From the NCBI GenBank assembly GCA_947449135.1, contig CANFQO010000033.1, forward strand, positions 1-33,321: a DNA stretch of 33,321 nt, in the 5' to 3' direction. The stretch's first letter is position 1. Each line of letters begins with the position of its first letter. This DNA comes from Planctomycetaceae bacterium. GTDB lineage: Bacteria > Planctomycetota > Planctomycetia > Pirellulales > UBA1268. Of the stretch, positions 23,917 to 31,094 are shown piece after piece. The notes beneath the pieces were generated by a model. That model was not told the DNA's origin and ran no database searches. It saw nothing but the letters and a program-made list of their open reading frames with translations. The position numbers and the translations under genes are program-made.

Positions 23917-26900
23917 TCAGGAGAGCAGCATCTCGACATCCTCAGCCGTCAGGCTCGAGACCATGGTTTCGTCGGCGCGGACGATCGATTCGGCTAGTTC
24001 TCGTTTTCGATCCTGCAGGGCAACGATCTTTTCCTCGACAGTGTCCCGCGCGATCAACCGGTAGGCGAAGACACGGCGGGTCTGGCCAATGCGATGGGCC
24101 CGGTCCACAGCCTGAGCCTCGACGGCCGGATTCCACCACGGATCAAGGATGTAGATGTAGTCGGCCGCGGTGAGGTTGAGACCCTGCCCGCCGGCCTTCA
24201 GGCTCACCAGGAACAGCCGGCAGTCGGTGTCCTCCTGGAACCGTTGGACACGCGCCTGGCGGTCGGTCGTCTTGCCGTCCAGGTATTCGTAGGTGATGGC
24301 TCGCTCGTCGAGCCGGCGGCGGACAATCGACAAGAAACTCGTGAACTGGCTGAACACCAGCACCTTGTGTCCCTCGTCGATCACCTCGGTCAACTGTTCG
24401 AGGAGCGTGTCGAGCTTGGCCGCCGGATCGTCGAGACGGGCGGGATCGACGAGGCCGGGGTGGCAGGCCGTCTGCCGCAGCCGCAGGAGCGCCTCGAGCA
24501 CCGCGATCCGTGACCGCCCGATGCCCATGCGGCCGATCCGGCCCGACAGTTCCAGGCGGTAGTGCTCCCGCAGTTCGTCGTAGGCCTTCCGCTGCTCCTC
24601 CCCGAGTTCGCAGAACAGTGTCTGCTCCGTCTTCTCAGGTAGATCGGAGAGCACCTGTGTCTTGGTTCGCCGCAACAGGTAGGGACGAACGGCGCGGGCG
24701 ACCACGTCGGAACTGGTGCGGCCGCCGGCGAGAAACCGCTTGAGTCGTGTGGCGCTGCCGAGTTGGCCGGGATTCAAGAACTCGAAGATGCTCCAGAGTT
24801 CGCCGATGTGGTTCTCCACCGGCGTGCCCGTGAGGGCCAGGCGATGGCGGGCCCGCAGGAGCCGGCATGCCTTCGCCGCCTGACTGGCCGCATTCTTGAT
24901 CGACTGCGCCTCGTCGAGCACGACATAGTCGAACTCGATCTCGCGGTGGTTGACGATGTCACGGCGGAGCGTGCCGTAGGTGGTGAGAACGATGTCGTAG
25001 TCCACCAAGGCCGCCGATTCATCGATCCGGGCATTGCCCGTGTAGTTGAGCACTCGCAGTGAGGGGGCGAACTTACGTGCCTCTTCGATCCAGTTGAAAA
25101 CGAGACTCTTTGGCACGATGACCAACGACGGGCGATGGGCGATGCCGCCAGTGGTGAGGAGTGTCTGTCTGCGGACGAACATCGCCAGCACCTGGATCGT
25201 CTTGCCGAGGCCCATGTCATCGGCGAGACAGCCGCCCAGGCCCATCCGCTCGAGAAACGAGAGCCAGCCGAGCCCTTCCCGCTGGTAGTGCCGCAGCGTG
25301 CCCTGAAATCCCTCCGGCTCATCTTCTGCCTCGGGGCGTTCGCCGCGGGACAGTTCGTCGCGAATGCGTTCGAAGGCCTCGTCGACATGCGACTGCGGTT
25401 GGCCCGCCAGGAGCGCGTCGAGCAGTGCCATCTGGATCCTGCCATACCGCAGGCGGCCATCATGCTTCTGCGCGAGCACCGCCATCGGCTCTATCTGCGC
25501 CGCGAGTGACTCGGGCAGGATGCCGAGCGAACCATCCGAGAGCTCCACCGAGCGACTTCCCTTCGCCAGCGCCTCCAGCAAGGCGGGCAGGTCTGCCGTG
25601 ACACCGCCGAAGTCGATCGCTGCCGAGAGCTCGAACCAGTCGATTCCGCTGGTCACGTTCCAGGCCACGCTGCCGGCCGGACGGTAGCGACGGCCGGAGA
25701 CCTCGACCGTCCAACCTGCTGCCGCCAGTTGCGACACAGAGGCATCAAGCCGGGCACGGGCAATCTCGACGTGGTGGCTGACGATGTCGGCGTCGGCATC
25801 ACCGACTTTCGGGGCTGTGCCGCCGTATCGCGGCAGCATGGCAACTGCCTCGCGTTCCGCCGCCCGGTCACGCCGCACCAGAATCCGTCGCTCAGGGTCG
25901 GTGGCTCCACCAGCGGGTTCGTCAGCGGCAATCAGGATGCCGCCGTAGTCGAACCAGATCCGTCCGGCCAGTTGGACCCGCGGTGTCGCCCGGCGGCGCG
26001 ACGGCCGAATCGGCCGGTCTTCGTCGCCGTCGAGAGGCATTGTCTCGTCCTCGGCATCGAGGCTGACGGTGGGCGAGTCGTCGAGCACGAGTTTGGGTCG
26101 GGGGGCCCCCGACTCCACCCGCCAGCCGGTCCAACTGGGCAGTTCAAGTCGGGGCAGATCGGCCAGCAATGCCAGACGGTCGATGAGACCGTCGACCTGT
26201 GCGCCTGAGAATTCAATCGGCCCGCGTCGTTCGAACTGATCCATCCAGCCGCCGGTCCCGGTCACGGTCAGCCGGGCCAGACGATCTTCGAACACGATCA
26301 GACCCGACCGGAGGATCGCTCGTGGTGTCCGCAGGTCCTTCCGTTCACTGCCGCGGACGAGCATGCCACGGAGCGTCGCCCGACCAGGACGCGGCAGTGG
26401 CTTCTCCTCGGCGGCCATGTCGGCAACGGTTTCGGCGCGGGTGCTGGCCACGTCGTCGGGCTCGAGCACGAGTGCAAATTCCCAGGGCCGGCCACTGTCC
26501 CAGACCAGTGGCACGACCAGGTCGGGATTTCGTCGCGGCTCTGGTTGCAGCACGAGCCGGCCGGTCTCGCAGAGCATGGCCAGATGCGTGGCTGCCGACT
26601 GCGAACTGATGACCACCCGGCCGATCGTTCGACGTTCGAGCGGCTCAGCCATGCCGGTTTCACCAACTGCCGTTGCCCCCACCAGTTGCGCCAGGATGGA
26701 CCGTTCCTGCGCGTCGAGTTGGTCGATCTCAACCTGTCCGGGGCCGATCACGATCGGCCTGGGACGGCCCGTGGCGTTGCCCGCCACGTCGAGTTGCATC
26801 CTTCCAGGCAGGAGCACGGCGGCCCTGGCATCGGCCGAGGCTGCCAGATCGAGCAGGAAGATGACCGCGCCGGCCGACTTGCGGTTGTCGCTGATGGTGA

Positions 26901-27447
26901 CCATGCGATCCCGCACCGCCGGTTCGACGAGCCGCCGGCGTTCGTCCAGTTCGGCCGCCCAGGCGGGCAGGCGTCCTCCGCCTACTCGGCCAGTGACAGG
27001 GGTGACGGTGGCAGCGGCAGGCGGGACATATTTCCGCGTGGTCGTCGGCCCGGATTCCTCCACGTCCTCGTCTTCGTGGCTCGTCTCGTCAGCCGTGTCT
27101 TCGTGATCGTCAGCGGGCACGATGTCGAGGGCAATCGGAGTATGGTCATGCAGATTCGAGAACAGACCGCGGCGGTCGACTTCCAGAAGCACGGCCGCCA
27201 AAAGCGCGCACGGCTTGCCGGTCCGGCCCACGGCGGTCGTGGAATGACTTTCCAGCGACATGCCCCCTTTGCGGCGGGCCGAAAGCTCGAGTCGCACCTC
27301 CAGATCCTCACCGCCGTCGTCGCCGGCGATGCTCGCATGCACCTGCCCGACCCGCGGGCACCAGACCCGCTTGAGCGAGAGCGACCGTGCCTTGGCGACA
27401 TCAGCGGGTTCGAAGAGATGAAAGAGGCGTTTTTCGAGGCTCGTCAT
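23917..27447 (-). CDS. SNF2-family DEAD/DEAH helicase-like ATPase
   Basis: The 1176-residue protein has a large N-terminal region of unknown fold (about 1-700) with an acidic stretch EDEDVEE near residue 120. The SNF2 ATPase core follows: motif I DDMGLGKT (Lys749), motif Ia region VIVPKSLVFNW, motif II LDEAQS (Asp845), motif III ALTGTPVEN and motif VI QAVDRAHRIGQTRRV in the C-terminal helicase half (about 950-1170). Such bacterial SNF2 proteins are double-stranded DNA translocases related to RapA/HepA and may act in transcription recycling or DNA maintenance. No nuclease or methyltransferase gene lies beside it, so there is no sign of a defence cassette. The gap to the next gene is 114 bases. 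GC and codon use look like those of neighbours. Confidence 0.9.
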   Translation of the reverse strand: MTSLEKRLFHLFEPADVAKARSLSLKRVWCPRVGQVHASIAGDDGGEDLEVRLELSARRKGGMSLESHSTTAVGRTGKPCALLAAVLLEVDRRGLFSNLHDHTPIALDIVPADDHEDTADETSHEDEDVEESGPTTTRKYVPPAAATVTPVTGRVGGGRLPAWAAELDERRRLVEPAVRDRMVTISDNRKSAGAVIFLLDLAASADARAAVLLPGRMQLDVAGNATGRPRPIVIGPGQVEIDQLDAQERSILAQLVGATAVGETGMAEPLERRTIGRVVISSQSAATHLAMLCETGRLVLQPEPRRNPDLVVPLVWDSGRPWEFALVLEPDDVASTRAETVADMAAEEKPLPRPGRATLRGMLVRGSERKDLRTPRAILRSGLIVFEDRLARLTVTGTGGWMDQFERRGPIEFSGAQVDGLIDRLALLADLPRLELPSWTGWRVESGAPRPKLVLDDSPTVSLDAEDETMPLDGDEDRPIRPSRRRATPRVQLAGRIWFDYGGILIAADEPAGGATDPERRILVRRDRAAEREAVAMLPRYGGTAPKVGDADADIVSHHVEIARARLDASVSQLAAAGWTVEVSGRRYRPAGSVAWNVTSGIDWFELSAAIDFGGVTADLPALLEALAKGSRSVELSDGSLGILPESLAAQIEPMAVLAQKHDGRLRYGRIQMALLDALLAGQPQSHVDEAFERIRDELSRGERPEAEDEPEGFQGTLRHYQREGLGWLSFLERMGLGGCLADDMGLGKTIQVLAMFVRRQTLLTTGGIAHRPSLVIVPKSLVFNWIEEARKFAPSLRVLNYTGNARIDESAALVDYDIVLTTYGTLRRDIVNHREIEFDYVVLDEAQSIKNAASQAAKACRLLRARHRLALTGTPVENHIGELWSIFEFLNPGQLGSATRLKRFLAGGRTSSDVVARAVRPYLLRRTKTQVLSDLPEKTEQTLFCELGEEQRKAYDELREHYRLELSGRIGRMGIGRSRIAVLEALLRLRQTACHPGLVDPARLDDPAAKLDTLLEQLTEVIDEGHKVLVFSQFTSFLSIVRRRLDERAITYEYLDGKTTDRQARVQRFQEDTDCRLFLVSLKAGGQGLNLTAADYIYILDPWWNPAVEAQAVDRAHRIGQTRRVFAYRLIARDTVEEKIVALQDRKRELAESIVRADETMVSSLTAEDVEMLLS

Positions 27448-27561
27448 GCGGCACGCACCGGGTGGGAAAGTGGTTGCGCATGACGCGACGGCAACGAGGG
27501 CCGTTTTGCGCGCAACACGCTGTTGTACCCCGCCGGGGCCATGCTTGGCGAGGGGCTGCCT

Positions 27562-28665
27562 TCACGGCCGCTCCATACCCTTGACTGTTGCGATGAGTTC
27601 CAACACGTTGTCCACCGGGGTCTGGGGCAGGATGCCGTGGCCAAGGTTGAAGATGTGGCCGGGGCGTCCGGCGGCCTGTGCCAGCACATGCTGCGTCTGG
27701 CGGCGGACCGTATCCCGGTCCGACAGCAACACCACGGGATCGAGGTTTCCTTGCACCGCGCGGTCATGGCCGACCAGCCGCCAGGCGTCGCCTAGTTCGA
27801 TCCGCCAGTCGATGCCGATGACGGAACCACCCGCCTCGGCCAACAGTGGCAGGAGCGAGGGATTCCCGGTGGCGAAGTGGATCACCGGGGCCCGCTGCGA
27901 CGCCTCATGCAGTGCGGTGCGGCTGTGTGGCAGCACGTAGCGACGATAGTCATTGGGAGAAAGGCAGCCGACCCAGCTGTCGAAGAGTTGTACCAGCTGC
28001 GCACCGGCCTCGAGTTGCGCCACGAGATAGCGGCTGACGGCGCGGGCGATCCGGTCCATCAGGTCATGCCAGGCTGACTCATGCCGGTACATGAGCGATT
28101 TTGTGTGGAGCCAGGCCTTGCTGGTGCCACCCTCGATGCAGTAACCAGCCAAGGTGAATGGTGCGCCCGCGAAGCCGATCACTGGCAGTGAATCGTCGAG
28201 CCCCGCGCGGGTGGCCCGCACGACATCCATCACATAGCCAAGTTGGTCGAGGTCTTCGAGTTCACGCAGCCGAGGCACGTCGGCCGGCTCACGGATCGGA
28301 TTGTGGATCACTGGCCCCTCTCCCGCGGTGAACTCCAGGTTCATCCCCATCGGTTCGAGGATCGGAAGTAGATCGCTAAAGATGATCGCCGCATCGACCC
28401 CGAGGCGATCGACCGTCGCGATCATCACCTCCGCAGCCAGTTGCGGGTTTTTCACCAGCCCCATGAAATCGACCTGCTCCCGCACACGGCGGTATTCGGG
28501 CAGGTAACGGCCCGCCTGACGCATCAGCCACACCGGTGTGCGTTCCACAGGTTCGCGGCGGCAGGCCCGCATGAGGAGGGCCTGCCCGCGCCGATCGGCT
28601 CGTGATGGGCTCTCGGCCATGGGCGGGGTGGGTGCAGAGGCTGGGGAACGGCGTGGATCTGACAT
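27562..28665 (-). CDS. hemE: Uroporphyrinogen decarboxylase
   Basis: The 367-residue cytoplasmic enzyme converts uroporphyrinogen III to coproporphyrinogen III by removing four carboxyl groups. The substrate-binding signature RTPVWLMRQAGRYLPEYR (about 42-59) and a later conserved GFAGAPFTLAGYCIEG are present; length is slightly above the usual 340-350 because of an N-terminal Pro/Ser/Ala-rich leader. Internal Met16 (28620) would shorten it but has no ribosome site. It is divergently placed to the CcsA-like and hemA genes, which form the rest of this small heme cluster. A long inverted repeat occupies the divergent region. Confidence 0.95.
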   Translation of the reverse strand: MSDPRRSPASAPTPPMAESPSRADRRGQALLMRACRREPVERTPVWLMRQAGRYLPEYRRVREQVDFMGLVKNPQLAAEVMIATVDRLGVDAAIIFSDLLPILEPMGMNLEFTAGEGPVIHNPIREPADVPRLRELEDLDQLGYVMDVVRATRAGLDDSLPVIGFAGAPFTLAGYCIEGGTSKAWLHTKSLMYRHESAWHDLMDRIARAVSRYLVAQLEAGAQLVQLFDSWVGCLSPNDYRRYVLPHSRTALHEASQRAPVIHFATGNPSLLPLLAEAGGSVIGIDWRIELGDAWRLVGHDRAVQGNLDPVVLLSDRDTVRRQTQHVLAQAAGRPGHIFNLGHGILPQTPVDNVLELIATVKGMERP

Positions 28666-28686
28666 GGAGTGCTCAAAACAAGAGGT

Positions 28687-28778
28687 GGAAAAATGAGGGA
28701 CGGGAGCGAATTTCGCATGTCAACAGTGAGGCATCGGACTCATACAGTAGCGAAATTCACTCCCGTCCCCATTTTTCC
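28687..28778. repeat. Long imperfect inverted repeat between hemE and ccsA-hemA
   Basis: The left arm (28687-28716) begins GGAAAAATG and ends CGAATTTCGC; the right arm (28750-28778) is its complement with one inserted base and one C/T change, so 28 of 30 bases pair. The 33-base loop contains a smaller TGAG/CTCA hairpin. The arm composition (AAAAATG-GGGACGGGAGTGAATTTC) resembles palindromes associated with REP/RAYT-type IS200-like elements. It sits beside the likely start sites of both divergent genes. Confidence 0.7.
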
Positions 28779-28785
28779 GGCAGAC

Positions 28786-28791
28786 TACAAT
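28786..28791 (+). promoter_or_regulatory. Candidate -10 box for ccsA-hemA
   Basis: TACAAT (28786-28791) lies 8 bases after the right arm of the inverted repeat and 27 bases before the ccsA-like start codon. A -35 hexamer is not recognisable: its expected position falls inside the repeat arm. The repeat may therefore supply or modify the upstream element. Confidence 0.35.
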
Positions 28792-28818
28792 ACTTGTCGA
28801 CTCACCGCAGGGATCAGC

Positions 28819-29709
28819 ATGGTCGAATTCGTGTCGGGCATTTCCGTCGTCTGTTTCGCGGCAAGCTACGCCGTGGCGCTGCTTTGCGAGGCCTCACGGC
28901 TGTTGTTCCGATCGGGTGTGCGCGGGGCGGCCATGATCGCCTTCGCTGCCGCCGGGCTGGTGGCCCACACGCTGTTCCTTGGTTGGCGGGCAACCCACGA
29001 GCCGGCAGTTCCGCTCTCGAGTGCCTTCGACTGGTATCTGTTGGCGGCCTGGGTATTGGCGGGTGGCTACCTCTGGCTCACGATCGCCAACCCCCGCACG
29101 CCCGTGGGTCTGTTCATGCTGCCGGTCGTGCTGGGGCTCATCGGTGCGGCGCAGGTTTCCAGTCGGGCTCCCTTTCCGCAGAGTCCGGCGACACAGATCT
29201 GGGGAGCGATTCACGGCAGCTTCAATCTGGCGGCGAGCGTGGCCGTTGCCATTGGTGCCCTGGCGGGATGCCTGTGGTTGATTCAGGCCGGTAGGCTGGC
29301 TCGCAAGCAGCCGCCGCTACGGAGTTTCCGGCTGCCGAGCCTGGAACGTCTTGCCCACACCACCGAGCGCACCCTCGCGATTGCCGCCTGGACGGCTGCC
29401 GCCGGTTTCCTCTCAGGCATCATCCTCAACGCCGTCAACCGGCAGCGCGGACTGCTTGAGACGGTGCCGTGGAACGACCCCGTGGTGCTGAGGATGGCCG
29501 GGCTGGTGGTGTGGCTCGTGACGGCCGCGGCGGCGGCGCGGGTAACGAGCCGCCGCGCCGACGGCCCGCGGATTGCCAGCTGGCTGTCGCTGGTGAGCTT
29601 TGGCGTGCTCACGGCTTCGATTCTCTGGGGACTCTTCGGTGCGACGCGACATGGCGTGCCTCCGATCCAGCCTGCGGCCGCGCATGCCAACCCGGAGGCC
29701 ACGCCATGA
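28819..29709 (+). CDS. CcsA/HemX-type cytochrome assembly membrane protein
   Basis: The 296-residue integral membrane protein has about eight hydrophobic segments, in the pattern of the cytochrome c assembly (PF01578) family. The conserved stretch WGAIHGSFNLAASVAVAIGA, with a His suited to heme handling, is present, but the WWD-type motif of full CcsA/CcmF is absent, so HemX/YpjD-like is more precise. HemX-type genes often lie next to hemA, as here. I chose the ATG giving MVEFVSGISVVCF (AGGG about 7 bases upstream); the frame is open for 50 more codons across the inverted repeat, which cannot be coding. The stop overlaps the hemA start (ATGA), so the two are translated together. Confidence 0.8.
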   Translation: MVEFVSGISVVCFAASYAVALLCEASRLLFRSGVRGAAMIAFAAAGLVAHTLFLGWRATHEPAVPLSSAFDWYLLAAWVLAGGYLWLTIANPRTPVGLFMLPVVLGLIGAAQVSSRAPFPQSPATQIWGAIHGSFNLAASVAVAIGALAGCLWLIQAGRLARKQPPLRSFRLPSLERLAHTTERTLAIAAWTAAAGFLSGIILNAVNRQRGLLETVPWNDPVVLRMAGLVVWLVTAAAAARVTSRRADGPRIASWLSLVSFGVLTASILWGLFGATRHGVPPIQPAAAHANPEATP

Positions 29710-30983
29710 CGCTGGCTTTTGTGGGTGGCACCCATCGCACGGTGCCCTTGGCGTTGCGGGAGAGGCTGGCCTTCTCTGCCGAGCAGGCGGCCGAGGCACT
29801 CGTCCGGTTCCGCGAGCGGTTTCCGGGGCAGGAGGGCGTGCTGCTCTCCACCTGCAACCGGGTGGAGTTCTACGCCGCCGGCGAGCGGTCGGATGTGCCG
29901 CCACCGCCGCCCGATCAACTCCTATCGTTCCTCGCAGAATGCCGCGGAATTGATGCCGACTTGCTCACGCCCGTGCTTGCAGGCGACCGCGACGAGGCGG
30001 TGGTTCGCCACCTGTTCAGCGTGGCGGCGGGGCTCGATAGCATGGTGCTCGGCGAGCCGCAGATCGTGGCTCAGGTGAAGCAGGCATGGAGCCTGGCGCA
30101 GGAGAGTCGCACCGCTGGCCCGCTGACCGGCGAGATGTTCCAGGCTGCGCTGCGGACCGCGAAGCGGGTGACCACGGAGACCGCCATCGGCCGCGAGCGG
30201 CTCTCGATTCCGAGCGTGGCTGTCGCCGATTTTGCCAGCGGCGTCTTCGAACGCTTCGATGACAAACGCATCCTCCTGATCGGCGCGGGCAAGATGGCGG
30301 GTGAGACGCTCCGCTATCTGCGGGCGGCTGGGGCCCGGGATATCGTCGTCGTCAACCGCACCGCGGGACGCGCCGACGAACTCGCAGCGCGCCTCGGCGC
30401 CCGGGCCGGTCGATTCGAGGATCTCGCAGCGGAACTCTCGGCAGCCGACCTCGTGGTGAGCACGACCGGGGCGACGGAGCCGGTCGTGTCGCCGGAGTTG
30501 TTTGGTCAGGCGGAGTCGCGGCGCGGAGGCCGGCCGCTGGTGGTGCTCGACCTCGCCGTGCCGCGGGACTTTGATCCGCGGATCGGCCAGCGGCCGGGCG
30601 TCTGGCTCTACTCGGTGGATGATCTTGCGGCGGCCTGCGACGCCAACCGCAAAAGCCGGCAGCGGGAACTGCCGGCGGCGCTGACGATCATCGATGAGGA
30701 AACGCAGCGTTTTATGGGCGATCTGCACCATCGCTCGACGGCGCCTGTGATCGAGCGACTTCGTGCGGGCTGGAGCGAAACCGGCGAGGCGGAGCTTGAC
30801 CGACTCTTCCGGCGGCTGCCGACGCTCGACGATGCCGCGCGGGCCGAGATCCGGCAGGCCTTTGACCGCTATGCCGCCAAGCTCCTCCATCCGCCGCTGG
30901 CGTCGCTACGGAGCGAGAGCCGAGCGGGCTCACCACACGGCCTGCTCGATGCCCTGAAGCGGCTATTCGATCTGAAGGATTGA
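29706..30983 (+). CDS. hemA: Glutamyl-tRNA reductase
   Basis: The 425-residue enzyme reduces glutamyl-tRNA(Glu) to glutamate-1-semialdehyde with NADPH, the first step of tetrapyrrole synthesis in the C5 pathway. The catalytic Cys50 in STCNRVEFYA, the GTHRTVPLALRERLAF N-terminus, the NADPH site LLIGAGKMAGETLRYL and the dimerisation helix at the C-terminus are all present. ATGA overlap with the CcsA-like gene fixes the start. The reading frame extends upstream for 79 codons within the ccsA-like gene, which is a shadow. Use of the C5 pathway fits planctomycetes. No hemL or hemC is visible. Confidence 0.96.
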   Translation: MTLAFVGGTHRTVPLALRERLAFSAEQAAEALVRFRERFPGQEGVLLSTCNRVEFYAAGERSDVPPPPPDQLLSFLAECRGIDADLLTPVLAGDRDEAVVRHLFSVAAGLDSMVLGEPQIVAQVKQAWSLAQESRTAGPLTGEMFQAALRTAKRVTTETAIGRERLSIPSVAVADFASGVFERFDDKRILLIGAGKMAGETLRYLRAAGARDIVVVNRTAGRADELAARLGARAGRFEDLAAELSAADLVVSTTGATEPVVSPELFGQAESRRGGRPLVVLDLAVPRDFDPRIGQRPGVWLYSVDDLAAACDANRKSRQRELPAALTIIDEETQRFMGDLHHRSTAPVIERLRAGWSETGEAELDRLFRRLPTLDDAARAEIRQAFDRYAAKLLHPPLASLRSESRAGSPHGLLDALKRLFDLKD

Positions 30984-31006
30984 ACGATCGAGGTTCGATC
31001 CCGCAT

Positions 31007-31029
31007 GATGCCGTCGCTTCGACGGCATC
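31007..31029 (+). terminator. Hairpin terminator after hemA
   Basis: GATGCCGTCG (31007-31016) and CGACGGCATC (31020-31029) pair perfectly, with CTT between them (or 9 pairs around a 5-base loop). It lies 24 bases after the hemA stop and is followed only by GCTTTCCCC, so the T-run is weak. Its presence argues against the in-frame ATG at 31005 as the zwf start. Confidence 0.55.
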
Positions 31030-31079
31030 GCTTTCCCCCGGTTGTTGCCGCCAGCTTCTTCGTCCGGGACGTCATCTTC

Positions 31080-31085
31080 GAGGAG
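31080..31085 (+). promoter_or_regulatory. Ribosome-binding site that fixes the zwf start
   Basis: GAGGAG lies 9 bases before the GTG at 31095 and is the only good Shine-Dalgarno match near the possible zwf starts. It decides for the GTG over the ATG at 31005. Confidence 0.6.
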
Positions 31086-31094
31086 ACTCGCGTC

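Noticed and set aside
23917-27447. SNF2 ATPase as part of a DISARM- or Druantia-like defence locus.
   Set aside because: No methyltransferase, nuclease, PLD, DUF1998 or other defence partner is beside it; its neighbours are phoB and hemE.
28669-28818. N-terminal extension of the CcsA-like frame by 50 codons.
   Set aside because: The sequence is the inverted repeat and promoter region; its translation is unrelated to the membrane protein and the next ATG has a normal hydrophobic start.
31005-31094. ATG 31005 as zwf start.
   Set aside because: It would read through the hemA terminator hairpin. The GTG at 31095 has a Shine-Dalgarno site and leads directly to the dehydrogenase.
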